DNA of 64,000 nt from Corynebacterium falsenii. GTDB taxonomy: Bacteria; Actinomycetota; Actinomycetes; Mycobacteriales; Mycobacteriaceae. The stretch is taken from contig JVKJ01000005.1 in NCBI GenBank assembly GCA_001054945.1, forward strand, positions 1,054,001-1,118,000, in the 5' to 3' direction. Numbering within the stretch: the first letter of the stretch is position 1; each line of letters opens with the position of its first letter. The notes beneath the pieces are model-generated. The model searched no databases. It was given only the letters and a program-made list of their open reading frames with translations, and was not told the DNA's origin. A program made the position numbers and the translations under genes. This document shows positions 35,889-45,822 of the stretch, piece by piece.

Positions 35889-36961
35889 GGATCCTCAGGG
35901 CTGGATTGCACTCCATCAATTACGGGTTGTGGCTGGTCGGCCAGATTTTCAAAGAGTCCCTGGTCATGGCAGTGGATACGTTTGGTTCGGGCCGGAACAT
36001 CGCACCTGTGATGGTCTACTACCCGCTCCGCATCAGAAATGAGCGCGACATTGCGGCATTCGCCGCCTCCATCACGATGACCCCCGGCACGTTGGCGCTG
36101 GGCGTCACTGGCCCCAAGGAGGTGGACTACGACGCCGCGGCAGGTGAACGCTCCACCCGCAACGCGTTCGAGGTGGCGTCCAAAGAATTCGATGCCTACG
36201 GCGAGGAGAGGACCCAGCGGTACCTGGCGGTCCACGCAATGTATGGTCACAACCCCCGCGAGATCCTGGAGGGGCTTGCGGAAATGGAAGAAAAGCTGAT
36301 GCCCAGCCTCCGCGGGCAGAAGGCGGAATTCGATGTGCCGCTGCTGATTGAGCGCGGGCGCCCGGGGCCGCGTGGATTCCGCGGGTCGCGCGGCGGGCGC
36401 GCCTCTGACGAGAAGGTCTTCGACGCCGACAAGGTGGACAGCACCCCTCACACGCAGAGCGATCAGCGCCGTAGCAAGCATAAGCCGCACTCGACGACAT
36501 TCGTGCAGGCGCTGTTGGACGGCAACGAGAACCACACCCACTTGGGCGCGGATGTGGATGCCGCGGCGCCCCCGGTGCGCAAGCACCACGAATTCCAGCC
36601 GGACATCGATACCTTCGCCGAGGACCTGAAGGGCGATGATGAGCAACGCGATGCGGGGCAGCACCCCGGTAGGTCCACGCCGAGTAACTACTGCGAGCCC
36701 GAATCCACCCCGGACCGCGAAGGGCGCACGAAGCCCGGTGAGACGCTCTACGATCCGCTGTACCCTTTCGAAAATCCGGAGGAGGGGGACGTGGACGGTT
36801 CGAAGCGGGACACCAAACAGTCAGCGAAGCCTTCGGGCCGACCTCAGAAGTCGATGCACGCAGGCAGCCGAGCTCAGGGCAGGAAGAACAAGTTGCGGCG
36901 AGCAAGCAACAAGAATTCGAAAAACCCCAAACGTCCTCCAAAGGAAGGTGACCACCTATGA
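35885..36961 (+). CDS. mrpE: Mrp antiporter subunit E with long polar C-terminal extension
   Basis: A 358-aa protein. Residues 1-150 are a normal MrpE domain, with INYGLWLVGQIFKESLVMA and SITMTPGTLALGV; typical MrpE is about 160 aa. Residues about 156-358 are charged and low in hydrophobicity, with a basic GRPGPRGFRGSRGGR start and a Lys/Arg-rich end, and are probably disordered in the cytoplasm. The start overlaps mrpD by ATGA. MrpE is needed for complex stability. The extension has no recognised domain. Confidence 0.9.
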   Translation: MRILRAGLHSINYGLWLVGQIFKESLVMAVDTFGSGRNIAPVMVYYPLRIRNERDIAAFAASITMTPGTLALGVTGPKEVDYDAAAGERSTRNAFEVASKEFDAYGEERTQRYLAVHAMYGHNPREILEGLAEMEEKLMPSLRGQKAEFDVPLLIERGRPGPRGFRGSRGGRASDEKVFDADKVDSTPHTQSDQRRSKHKPHSTTFVQALLDGNENHTHLGADVDAAAPPVRKHHEFQPDIDTFAEDLKGDDEQRDAGQHPGRSTPSNYCEPESTPDREGRTKPGETLYDPLYPFENPEEGDVDGSKRDTKQSAKPSGRPQKSMHAGSRAQGRKNKLRRASNKNSKNPKRPPKEGDHL

Positions 36962-37236
36962 CACCCACATCACTGCTGTGGACTCTGGTGGGAATCGCAA
37001 CGGCGATCATCGTCCTGTCGCTGCTCACGCTGCTGTGGCGCGCGGTCACCACCCACAACGATGCCCGGCGCGCGATCTTGTCGGACATGATCTTTATTAC
37101 GATGGCGGGCCTGTTCCTGTGCCATGGGATTTTCTACCGAACCGCCATCTCTTTTGAGGTGTCGCTGTTCACGGGCCTGTTTGGCGCGTTGAGTACGGCG
37201 GCCTACGCCCGGATCATCACCAGAGGAAGGCGTTAA
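36958..37236 (+). CDS. mrpF: Mrp antiporter subunit F
   Basis: A 92-aa, three-helix membrane protein that opens MTPTSLLWTLVGIATAIIVL. The DARRAILSDMIFIT segment fits the conserved MrpF region with its membrane aspartate. The start overlaps the mrpE stop by ATGA. It is a small core subunit of the antiporter. Confidence 0.9.
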   Translation: MTPTSLLWTLVGIATAIIVLSLLTLLWRAVTTHNDARRAILSDMIFITMAGLFLCHGIFYRTAISFEVSLFTGLFGALSTAAYARIITRGRR

Positions 37237-37238
37237 GC

Positions 37239-37673
37239 ATGACACTGATGACACAGACCTCGGCCAGCAGTTCCACGCAGTCTCTCCTGGCAGCTGGGAC
37301 GGAGATGGTGCACTATTCCGAGCCATCGTGGCTGGGTGCGATCCTCACCGGTCTCTTTGCTGTGGCGGGAGCCATCTTCATCCTGGTATCCGCGCGGGCG
37401 ATGTACCTGGCACCGGACGCCCTGAGTCAGATCAATATGCTGGGCCCTGGCGTGGGCGTGGGAATCCCGCTGCTGATCTGCGCTAACCTGATTTACTCCT
37501 GGGACACCCAGGGGTTCCAAATTCCGGTGCTGCTGCGCGCGATCGTCGCCATCACCGGCATGCTGGTCATCCAGGCTGTCGGTTCCTACATCATGGGGCG
37601 TGCAGTGCACGCTACCCACTGGGATCACACCGTGCCGCTGTCCGGCGGCAAGAGGGCGCGCGAGCCAAAATAG
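37239..37673 (+). CDS. mrpG: Mrp antiporter subunit G
   Basis: A 144-aa membrane protein with three helices. The segment TGLFAVAGAIFILVSARAMY is typical of MrpG/PhaG, a domain of NuoJ-like type. It starts 2 nt after mrpF and ends the operon. A perfect palindrome follows the stop. Confidence 0.88.
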   Translation: MTLMTQTSASSSTQSLLAAGTEMVHYSEPSWLGAILTGLFAVAGAIFILVSARAMYLAPDALSQINMLGPGVGVGIPLLICANLIYSWDTQGFQIPVLLRAIVAITGMLVIQAVGSYIMGRAVHATHWDHTVPLSGGKRAREPK

Positions 37674-37687
37674 GCTGCGCAGCAGAA

Positions 37688-37713
37688 AGCCCGGCCCCCG
37701 CGGGGGCCGGGCT
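37688..37713. terminator. Perfect GC palindrome after the mrp operon
   Basis: AGCCCGGCCCCCG and CGGGGGCCGGGCT form a 26-bp perfect palindrome with no loop bases, 15 nt after the mrpG stop. It lies between convergent mrpG and the Ohr gene and could end transcription from both sides. The T-tract is short (TCGTCTTG), so the termination mode is uncertain. Confidence 0.7.
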
Positions 37714-37754
37714 CGTCTTGTATCGGCTGCGTGTCAGCCGAGCATCAAGGCGAC

Positions 37755-38180
37755 TTACTTTGCCTCAGCAGACACGTCAACTTCGATGTTGTTCTGCATC
37801 GCCTTGGAGTAGGGGCAGAATGCGTGGGCCTTTTTCACAAGGTCATCGGCTTGGGCCTGGTCCACGCCGAAGATCACGGCATCGATCTTCGCCGAGATCT
37901 GGAAGCCTTCCTCCACCTTGTTCAGCGTGGTTTCCACGCGGACCTCTGGAGACTTCTCTGTCTTCACGCCCTCCTTGCCCATGATGGCCTGCAAGGCGCC
38001 ATTGAAGCAGGCAGCCCAGCCAGCGCCGACTAGCTGCTCTGGATTTGTCCCCTCGCCAGAGCCACCGAGTTCCTTGGGTGGGCGAACGTCCATGTCGATC
38101 GTGCGGTCATCCGTGGCAACGTGGCCGTCGCGTCCGCCGCCGGTGGATACTGCCTTTGCCGTGTACACAGCCTCAGCCAT
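37755..38180 (-). CDS. ohr: Organic hydroperoxide resistance protein (Ohr/OsmC family)
   Basis: A 141-aa thiol peroxidase. The two family cysteines are Cys58 in AACFNGAL and Cys122 in FCPYSKA, and the N-terminus MAEAVYTAKAVSTGGGRDG is typical of Ohr. It reduces organic hydroperoxides with a dithiol donor such as a lipoylated protein. It lies just downstream of katA on the same strand with 40 nt between, so the two peroxide-defence genes may share a transcript. The regulator OhrR is not seen nearby. Confidence 0.9.
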   Translation of the reverse strand: MAEAVYTAKAVSTGGGRDGHVATDDRTIDMDVRPPKELGGSGEGTNPEQLVGAGWAACFNGALQAIMGKEGVKTEKSPEVRVETTLNKVEEGFQISAKIDAVIFGVDQAQADDLVKKAHAFCPYSKAMQNNIEVDVSAEAK

Positions 38181-38219
38181 GTGAAACTCCTTCCCTCTAG
38201 GCTTAATTGTTCTGTAGCT

Positions 38220-39881
38220 TTACTTGTTCTTGTTCGCGGTGAAGATCTCCTTCACGCGCGCGCTCAGTTCCTCATCGACGTGTGCCCAGTAGGTGTAGCA
38301 CTGCTGTTCCACCTGCTCCGAGACACCATCCATCGCTCCGGCGATGTTGTTGGCCATGCGCTCGCGGGCGGCATCGTCCATCACCTCGCGCACGAGGATG
38401 TGAGCCTGGGCGAAGTCATCGTCCTCCGGGTGGCGCTTGTAGGCACCGCGGGTGAGGTCGCCGCCGTAGTTCTCATCGAACAGCCCCAGGTCATCGGCCA
38501 GGTTGGTGGCGGATTCCTGTCCGCGGCCGAAGCCGTACTTGGACTCACCCGGCTCCACGCCCTTCTGCACCGTGCCGGATCCGTCGTTCACATCGTCGCG
38601 GCCCTCGCCCCGCTCGAAGCGGTTCGGGGAGTACACCGGGGTGCCAGCTGGCGGGATGTCGAAGGCCATCGCGCCGTCCTTGGTGTTGTACCGGTTGGGG
38701 TTCTTCACGATCGGGCGGTTCACCGGCAGCTGCTCGCTGTTCACGCCGATGCGGTAGCGGTGTGCATCCGCGTAAGCGAAGGCGCGGGCCAGCAGCATCT
38801 TGTCCGGGGAGAATCCCACGCCCGGCACAATGTTCGATGGGGCGAACGTGGCCTGCTCGATCTGGGCGAAGAAGTTCTGTGGATTCTCATTGAGGGTGAA
38901 GTAGCCCACCGGGATCAGCGGGTAGTCCTTCTGAGACCAGACCTTGGTCAGATCGAACGGGTTGTACTTGTACCCCTCAGCTTCATCCAGTGGCATGATC
39001 TGCACCTTCACATCCCACACGGGGTAGTCGCCGCGCTCGATAGCGGTGAACAGATCTTCGCGATTGTGGTCGAAGTCGCCCTTCTTCAAGATCTCGCCGG
39101 CTTCGTCATCGGTGAGCGTCTCCCAGCCCTGGCGGGTCTTGAAGTGGTACTTCACCCAGAAGCGCTCCCCCTGGGCGTTGATCCACTGATAGGTGTGAGA
39201 GCCGAAGCCGTCCATGTGGCGGAAGTTCTTCGGAATGCCGCGGTCACCCATGAGGTAGGCCACCTGGTGCGCAGATTCTGGGGAGCGGGTCCAGAAGTCC
39301 CAGCGCATGTCCGCGGAGATCAGTTGGGAATCGCCCAGGCGCTTCTGAGAACGGATGAAATCCGGGAACTTCATGCCGTCGCGCAGGAAGAACACCGGGG
39401 TGTTATTACCCACCAGGTCGTAATTGCCCTCTTGGGTGTAGAAACGCAGGGCGAAACCGCGAACGTCGCGCACGGTATCGGGGTGTCCCTGCTCGCCGGC
39501 CACCGTGGAGAAACGCGCAAGCATCGGGGTCACGCGCCCCTTCTGGAACAGATCGGCCTTCGTGTATTGGGAAACATCCTCGGTAATAGTCAGCTCGCCG
39601 AAGGCGCCGGAGCCCTTGGCGTGCACGTTGCGCTCCGGGATGCGCTCCCGGTTGAAGGACCCATGCTTTTCGGTCAGCGCCACATCGTGGAGCGGAATGG
39701 GGCCCTGGTCCCCGACAGTCGCGCTGTGCTCCTGGGTGCGCACCTCAGCGCCAGCATTCTGACGAGCGTGCCCAGTAATCGGGCACACCCCGCGGTGAGC
39801 AACATCCTTCGCAGACTTGATTTCCTGGGTCGCGTTGGACTCTTCAGCGTTGTGATCTGTGGTGAAATTGTGGTCAGTCAT
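38220..39881 (-). CDS. katA: Heme catalase
   Basis: A 553-aa monofunctional catalase that breaks H2O2 to water and oxygen. His87 in NVHAKGSGAFG is the catalytic histidine, NNTPVFFLRD carries the active-site Asn, and RAFAYADAHRYRIG holds the heme-ligand tyrosine. A 35-residue polar N-terminal head precedes the domain. ATG has GAGGAGG upstream. An inverted repeat lies at 40000-40024, 120 nt upstream, between katA and sigC. Catalase, Ohr and WhiB4 in one window support a peroxide-exposed lifestyle. Confidence 0.96.
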   Translation of the reverse strand: MTDHNFTTDHNAEESNATQEIKSAKDVAHRGVCPITGHARQNAGAEVRTQEHSATVGDQGPIPLHDVALTEKHGSFNRERIPERNVHAKGSGAFGELTITEDVSQYTKADLFQKGRVTPMLARFSTVAGEQGHPDTVRDVRGFALRFYTQEGNYDLVGNNTPVFFLRDGMKFPDFIRSQKRLGDSQLISADMRWDFWTRSPESAHQVAYLMGDRGIPKNFRHMDGFGSHTYQWINAQGERFWVKYHFKTRQGWETLTDDEAGEILKKGDFDHNREDLFTAIERGDYPVWDVKVQIMPLDEAEGYKYNPFDLTKVWSQKDYPLIPVGYFTLNENPQNFFAQIEQATFAPSNIVPGVGFSPDKMLLARAFAYADAHRYRIGVNSEQLPVNRPIVKNPNRYNTKDGAMAFDIPPAGTPVYSPNRFERGEGRDDVNDGSGTVQKGVEPGESKYGFGRGQESATNLADDLGLFDENYGGDLTRGAYKRHPEDDDFAQAHILVREVMDDAARERMANNIAGAMDGVSEQVEQQCYTYWAHVDEELSARVKEIFTANKNK

Positions 39882-39999
39882 GCTGCCCTCCTCAGTGAAA
39901 CCGAAAAGCTAGCCACCCCGCAGCTGCCCGGATCGATGCGGCGAACTGTTCCCGCGGTGCTCGAGCTCTTCACAGTTTCCATAGCAGTTAGTGGCGTAT

Positions 40000-40024
40000 T
40001 GGCCATGGTTCATGAGCATGGCCA
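40000..40024. promoter_or_regulatory. Inverted repeat in the katA-sigC intergenic region
   Basis: TGGCCATG and CATGGCCA form perfect 8-bp arms around a 9-bp spacer (GTTCATGAG). It lies 119 nt upstream of katA and 81 nt upstream of the SigC start. It is a possible operator for a dimeric regulator of either gene. The regulator is unknown. Confidence 0.5.
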
Positions 40025-40071
40025 TATGTTTTCCACCATGCCAGAATGTTTCGACCCGTGCAGTGAATCTT

Positions 40072-40097
40072 GGATTGTCCGCATGCACTGCTAAGAT
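40072..40097 (+). promoter_or_regulatory. Promoter of the SigC gene
   Basis: TTGGAT and TAAGAT are 14-16 nt apart and the -10 ends exactly 7 nt before ATG 40105, so the message should begin at or next to the start codon. This places the earlier ATG at 40096 inside the -10 and rules it out. Confidence 0.6.
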
Positions 40098-40104
40098 GCC
40101 CTGC

Positions 40105-40737
40105 ATGAACCAGGACTCGCCCGCTGCCAACGAGGAGCACGTTACCGATCTTGCCCTGCGCGCTGCCCGCGGCGATCGTCAGGCACTCAGCGAGTTCATT
40201 TCCGCCACCCACGACGACGTGTGGCGCCTCCTGTCCCACCTGGCCGATTCCGATCGCGCTGACGACCTCACCCAGGAAACCTACGTCCGCGTGCTGGGCG
40301 CGCTGCCCAGATTCGCCGCACGCTCCTCCGCGCGCACCTGGATCCTCTCCCTCGCCCGGAGGGTGTGGGTGGATTCCATTCGCCACGACCAGGCCCGGCC
40401 GCGCAAGTCCAGCTCCGAAATTTCGGACGCCACCGCTAACTCCATTGCGCCCGAAACCACCGGCGGGCAGACCTGGGCGGAATGGGTGGACACCCGCGAG
40501 CTGCTCAATCGGCTGGACCACGATCGTCGCGAGGCGCTCATCCTTACGCAGATGCTCGGGTACACCTACGCGGAGGCCGCCAAGATCGCGAACGTGCGGG
40601 TGGGCACCATCCGCTCTCGCGTCGCCCGCGCCCGCGCGGATCTGGTCGAGATGCAGCAGGCCGCGGAGAAAGCCGCGAACGAGCGCGCCCAAGAAGGTCG
40701 CATTGTGAGCTTGCGCACCCGTCGGCGACTCGGGTAG
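40105..40737 (+). CDS. sigC: ECF RNA polymerase sigma factor (SigC-like)
   Basis: A 210-aa sigma-70 family factor of ECF type. Region 2 has ADDLTQETYVRVLGALPRF with SSARTWILSLARRVWVD, and region 4 has RREALILTQMLGYTYAEAAK and VGTIRSRVARARADL. A Ser/Thr-rich linker separates them. C. glutamicum has its sigC in the same neighbourhood, next to katA and asd, where it controls genes linked to cytochrome bd and heme. No anti-sigma gene is adjacent. It is leaderless by promoter position and is followed by ferrochelatase. Confidence 0.87.
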   Translation: MNQDSPAANEEHVTDLALRAARGDRQALSEFISATHDDVWRLLSHLADSDRADDLTQETYVRVLGALPRFAARSSARTWILSLARRVWVDSIRHDQARPRKSSSEISDATANSIAPETTGGQTWAEWVDTRELLNRLDHDRREALILTQMLGYTYAEAAKIANVRVGTIRSRVARARADLVEMQQAAEKAANERAQEGRIVSLRTRRRLG

Positions 40738-40829
40738 AGCAAACCAGCAGGTTGAAAGCCCTTTTCAGGAAGGGGTTACGGGGTGGCGTCTAAAAATTGG
40801 GGCGACCCGGGGGACTAGGATCGAGGAAC

Positions 40830-42044
40830 ATGAAGACCACCTCAGCCACCTCTGAACACACGGACGCCCGCCGTCGCCATGACACGGCACTGCTGCTGTT
40901 GTCCTTCGGCGGACCGGAGAAGGAAGAGGACGTGGTTCCCTTCCTGGAAAACGTGACGAGGGGTCGAGGGATTCCGCGCGAGCGGCTGAAAGTGGTGGGC
41001 CAGCACTACTTTGCCCTGGGTGGGCGCTCGCCCATCAATGACCAGAACCGGCGCATCATCGCGAACATCGAGACGGAGCTGCAGCAGCGCGGGTGGGACC
41101 TGCCCGTGTACTTCGGTAACCGGAACTGGGAGCCGTATGTCGAGGAAGCATTCGTGCAGATGGCCCGCGACGGGGTCGAGCACGTGTATGTCTTCGCCAC
41201 CAGTGCCTGGGGTGGGTACTCCGGCTGTCGGCAATATCAGGAGGACATCGCGCGGGGTCTTGCCGCTATTCAGGAGGCGTCAGAGGCGGAGCCAGGGCTC
41301 CGGGCACCGCGGGTCGAGCGGCTGCCGGGATTCCACAACCATCCGGATTTCATCAGGGAGTTTGCCGCTGCTGTCGACCGAGCGGGGCTGGCTGCGGTTA
41401 AGGGGCTGGGCGCGCCGGAAGCGGACGCCGGTGTCCGCGAACAGTGCGACCTCATCTTCACTGCGCACTCCGTTCCCACCCGCGCCGATGAGCAGTCCGG
41501 ACCGGAGGCATGGGAGGGGAAGCTGTACTCCCATCAAGTTCTGGACGCCGCCCGCCTGGTTCAATCCGCCTCCATCTTCAGCACGCAGAGAAACGAGGAC
41601 GTGAACTTGGTGTGGCAGTCCCGGTCCGGCTCACCTCACACCCCGTGGCTGGAACCGGATGTGTGCGACCACATCCGCGCCCGCGCCGCGGCTGGAAACA
41701 CTCGGCCTATCGTGCTGTGCCCCATTGGCTTCATCACGGACCACATCGAAGTCATGTGGGACTTGGATACAGAGGCCAAAAACGTGGCCGACGAGGCGGG
41801 CATCCCGTTCACCCGCGTGCCCACGCCGGGGTTGGGTTCGGCCTTCGCCACCATGATTGTGGACCTCGCCGCGGAATGCGACCAGCGCCGCCGCGACAGC
41901 GCCGCTATCGAACCCGTGCGCGAGACGGCCGCTGCACAACTTACTCAGCCCGGACTGTTCTGCCCGGCCGCAGGAACGTGTGTCCCGTCGCTGGGGCACA
42001 CGTTCGACGGTCAGCCTTGTGCGCCTGGATGCTGCGGAGCCTAA
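40830..42044 (+). CDS. Coproporphyrin III ferrochelatase, Fe-S type
   Basis: A 404-aa ferrochelatase that inserts iron into coproporphyrin III in the actinobacterial heme pathway (hemH/cpfC). It has LLLLSFGGPEKEEDVVPFLENV, the catalytic His in FTAHSVPTR and the late Glu in HIEVMWDLD. The C-terminus has FCPAAGTCVPSLG and PCAPGCCGA, the cysteines of the 2Fe-2S cluster seen in actinobacterial enzymes. The ATG at 40830 has a TAGGAT -10 ending 8 nt before it (leaderless). Its position after sigC links it to heme regulation by context. Confidence 0.93.
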   Translation: MKTTSATSEHTDARRRHDTALLLLSFGGPEKEEDVVPFLENVTRGRGIPRERLKVVGQHYFALGGRSPINDQNRRIIANIETELQQRGWDLPVYFGNRNWEPYVEEAFVQMARDGVEHVYVFATSAWGGYSGCRQYQEDIARGLAAIQEASEAEPGLRAPRVERLPGFHNHPDFIREFAAAVDRAGLAAVKGLGAPEADAGVREQCDLIFTAHSVPTRADEQSGPEAWEGKLYSHQVLDAARLVQSASIFSTQRNEDVNLVWQSRSGSPHTPWLEPDVCDHIRARAAAGNTRPIVLCPIGFITDHIEVMWDLDTEAKNVADEAGIPFTRVPTPGLGSAFATMIVDLAAECDQRRRDSAAIEPVRETAAAQLTQPGLFCPAAGTCVPSLGHTFDGQPCAPGCCGA

Positions 42045-42113
42045 GAATTGGGGTTCCAGCGAGCCTTAGGTTCGTAGCCGCGGTGCCACACTTAGGCCGG
42101 CGTTTCTGCGAAT

Positions 42114-43166
<1,053 letters not shown>

Positions 43167-43233
43167 TCAGTGGTCTGCGTAATTAGCTGGGACTCACAAG
43201 TCCCAAAAGCTGATCAATGAGGTGAGTTCGGGT

Positions 43234-43752
43234 CTAGCGGCCCGTTCCGGCGTACACGTGCGCCTCTTCATCGCCGCCCAGCTGGAAACGGTCGTGGAGG
43301 GCCTTGACGGCGGTATCGACCTCGGTGTCCCGGATGAGAACCGAAATGCGGATCTCGGAGGTGCTGATCAGGCCGATGTTGACGCCCACGTCACGCAGCG
43401 CCTCGCAGAAGTCCGCGGTCACGCCGGGGTGGGATTTCATGCCAGCACCCACCAGGGATACCTTGCCGATCTGATCGTCGTAGAGGATGTCGCCCCAGTC
43501 GCCGGTTTCCTTCAGCGTGGTCAGGCGCTGCACGGCACGGCGCCCATCCTCGCGGGGGCAGGTGAAGGTAATGTCCGTCCGGTTGTTCTCCACCTTGGAG
43601 ATGTTCTGCAGCACCATGTCGATGTTGATCTCTTCTTCCGCAATCGCGCGGAAAACCTTCGCAGCCTCCCCGGGAGTATCGGGAATGCCGAGGACGGTCA
43701 CCTTGGCCTCCGAACGATCATGGGCCACGCCAGTCAGTACAGCTTCTTCCAC
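43234..43752 (-). CDS. lysC: Aspartokinase beta subunit from an internal GTG start
   Basis: GTG 43752 within lysC is preceded by GGAGG with 8 nt spacing and yields 172 aa containing only the ACT domains, the same length as the known C. glutamicum beta subunit. It would form the alpha2-beta2 enzyme. The start is inferred from the ribosome site and the known length, and not from data on this strain. Confidence 0.75.
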   Translation of the reverse strand: MEEAVLTGVAHDRSEAKVTVLGIPDTPGEAAKVFRAIAEEEINIDMVLQNISKVENNRTDITFTCPREDGRRAVQRLTTLKETGDWGDILYDDQIGKVSLVGAGMKSHPGVTADFCEALRDVGVNIGLISTSEIRISVLIRDTEVDTAVKALHDRFQLGGDEEAHVYAGTGR

Positions 43753-44499
43753 GGGAATATCCTCCATTGATCCACTAACAAGGGTGCCGATGTCCTGGGA
43801 ATAGGACGAACGCACGCGCAGGGGCACGTCGAATGCTCGGGCGTACTCCACGCTCCTCAACATCAGGACTTTCGCCCCGACTGCGGCCATCTCCAGCATC
43901 TCTTCGAAGCTGATCCGGTCCAGCTTCTTCGCATTCTTCACGATGCGCGGGTCCGCGGTATACACGCCGTCCACATCGGAGTAGATCTCACACACATCGG
44001 CCTCCAAGGCCGCAGCGAGCGCTACCGCGGTGGCATCCGACCCTCCCCTACCCAGAGTGGTGATGTCCCGGGTCTCCCTGTTGACCCCCTGGAAACCTGC
44101 GACGATGCAGATCTTCCCCTCGTCCAGCGCTTCCTGCACGCGCCCCGGCGTCACATCCACGATGCGAGCGTTGCCGTGCCTCTCAGTGGTGAGCACGCCG
44201 GCCTGGGAACCGGTGAAGGACCTCGCTTCCGCCCCGAAGCTGGCAATGGCCATCGCCACCAGAGCATTCGAGATCCGCTCGCCGGCGGTCAACAGCATAT
44301 CCATCTCCCGCGCCGGCGGCACGGGGTTGACCTGCTCGGCGAGATCCAAAAACTCGTCCGTCGTGTCCCCCATGGCGGAGCAGACAACCACGACATCGTT
44401 GCCCTGCTTCTTCGTCTCCACGATCCGTTCCGCAACGCGGCGAATTCGCTCGGCGCTCTCCAGCGACGATCCGCCGTATTTCTGGACGATCAGTGCCAT
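43234..44499 (-). CDS. lysC: Aspartokinase, alpha subunit
   Basis: A 421-aa kinase that phosphorylates aspartate, the same length as C. glutamicum LysC. It starts [20 protein letters not shown], has the kinase segment [19 protein letters not shown], and ends with two ACT domains (for example [20 protein letters not shown]) that bind lysine and threonine for feedback control. ATG 44499 is used because the conserved N-terminus starts there; the frame upstream has no ribosome site. An internal start gives the beta subunit. The upstream gap to the next gene is 293 nt. Confidence 0.97.
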   Translation of the reverse strand: MALIVQKYGGSSLESAERIRRVAERIVETKKQGNDVVVVCSAMGDTTDEFLDLAEQVNPVPPAREMDMLLTAGERISNALVAMAIASFGAEARSFTGSQAGVLTTERHGNARIVDVTPGRVQEALDEGKICIVAGFQGVNRETRDITTLGRGGSDATAVALAAALEADVCEIYSDVDGVYTADPRIVKNAKKLDRISFEEMLEMAAVGAKVLMLRSVEYARAFDVPLRVRSSYSQDIGTLVSGSMEDIPVEEAVLTGVAHDRSEAKVTVLGIPDTPGEAAKVFRAIAEEEINIDMVLQNISKVENNRTDITFTCPREDGRRAVQRLTTLKETGDWGDILYDDQIGKVSLVGAGMKSHPGVTADFCEALRDVGVNIGLISTSEIRISVLIRDTEVDTAVKALHDRFQLGGDEEAHVYAGTGR

Positions 44500-44792
44500 G
44501 TGGTACCTATCCACCTTCCCGGACTGTGCCGAATTCGAAGCAGGTGCTTGGAAGCAGGGTCTCATTCGAGCCGGAGCACGGCACGCCGCGCAGCGACCGT
44601 GTCCCGCTTGTGCAACAGCCATAGCATACCCGACCTGCAACGTGGCTCTCCTCACACTCTCCCAGTTGGGGTGTGGAGGGGGCGCGAGATGGGGACAGCG
44701 CCCGCTCGCGCTCATTGTTCCCTGAGCATGTGTCTGAGCACGTACCTGTGCATGACCGAGGTTTCCTGAGATTTACCTATAAGATCGTGTCG
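44500..44792. other. lysC-transporter divergent intergenic region
   Basis: This 293-nt gap should hold the lysC promoter on the minus strand. A TATGCT box is present at about 44625 but a convincing -35 is missing. The transporter promoter lies at its right end, with TAAGAT at 44780-44785. No gene is seen. Confidence 0.45.
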
Positions 44793-45644
44793 ATGGTTCA
44801 TAGCAACGCACTTGCAGTCCTCTTCGCCTTGGGGTCTGCCCTGACGATCGCGTGGGGTACCGTCCTGCGCCATATGATCGCCGAGCAGACGGGCGGGGAC
44901 GACGATTCTGGCGTGCCAATCATGGCCGCCATCACCCGCCCCATGTGGTGGGCGGGTTTGACCTGTGCGATTCTCGGCTATGCCCTGCAAGTGGTAGCCC
45001 TCAGTTTCGGCACGCTCCTCGTGGTGCAGCCAGTGCTGGTGCTTTCACTGATGTTCACCCTCCCACTGTCAGCTCGTTTCGATGGGCGCAGGATCTCGCG
45101 CTCGGAGATGTTCTGGGCCGGGTTGCTCACGGTCGCCGTGGCCGTACTGGTCGTGTTGGGTCGACCGGTACCGGGGTTGGCCCAGCCGCCGCTGCAGAAT
45201 TGGTTGATCGCCCTAGGTATTGGTGCGGTCGCGTTCGGGGCCATGTACGTCTATTCCGGACGCCAAATCAGGCGCGAGCGCGCCCTCATCCTGGGCTTGG
45301 TGACCGGCGGAATTATGGGCTACGTCGCCGTCTTGTCCAAGGCTGTGGTGGATGTGTTCGTCCATGGCGGCGTGATGGGACTGCTCGGCAGTTGGGAACT
45401 CTACGGCCTGCTGCTGGGCGCCGGCATCGGCACCGCTGTTCAGCAGGCTTCGTTCAACGCGGGGGCGTTGAAGAACTCGCTGCCAGCGATGACGATCTTC
45501 GAGCCCATTGTCGCCTTCAGCCTGGGCTACGCGATCCTGGGGGAGAAGTTTCAGGTCTCTGGAGGCCAGTGGCTTGTCATGGGGATCGCGCTGATCGTGA
45601 TGATCGTCTCCACAGTCATCTTGTCCCGCAAGACGATCGACTAA
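44793..45644 (+). CDS. DMT-superfamily transporter (EamA-like)
   Basis: A 283-aa membrane protein of about nine to ten helices in two halves, as in the drug/metabolite superfamily (VALSFGTLLVVQPVLVLSLM and FEPIVAFSLGYAILGEKFQ). A TAAGAT -10 ends 7 nt before ATG 44793, so it is probably leaderless. It lies beside the lysC promoter, divergent, so a link to amino acids is possible but not shown. The substrate is unknown. Confidence 0.82.
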   Translation: MVHSNALAVLFALGSALTIAWGTVLRHMIAEQTGGDDDSGVPIMAAITRPMWWAGLTCAILGYALQVVALSFGTLLVVQPVLVLSLMFTLPLSARFDGRRISRSEMFWAGLLTVAVAVLVVLGRPVPGLAQPPLQNWLIALGIGAVAFGAMYVYSGRQIRRERALILGLVTGGIMGYVAVLSKAVVDVFVHGGVMGLLGSWELYGLLLGAGIGTAVQQASFNAGALKNSLPAMTIFEPIVAFSLGYAILGEKFQVSGGQWLVMGIALIVMIVSTVILSRKTID

Positions 45645-45822
45645 CTTTCGGAGCTCGTCCGGGAACTTCATCCCGCTGTTGCTTCGGCTTAACCCCGGTT
45701 CAACGTTGAGGGCATAGCATCCTTCCGGCAACCTCGGCAGGCTCCCCTGGCAAGGCGGTGGCCTGCGCGGTGGCGTCCCGAATCCCGATCCCACCACCAC
45801 CGACCCCGGAAGGACCCACATC

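Noticed and set aside
38121-40094. 657-aa plus-strand open frame
   Set aside because: It is antisense to katA and ohr and shows no family motif.
44500-44715. N-terminal extension of LysC by 72 codons
   Set aside because: The conserved aspartokinase start is at 44499, and the upstream frame has no ribosome site.
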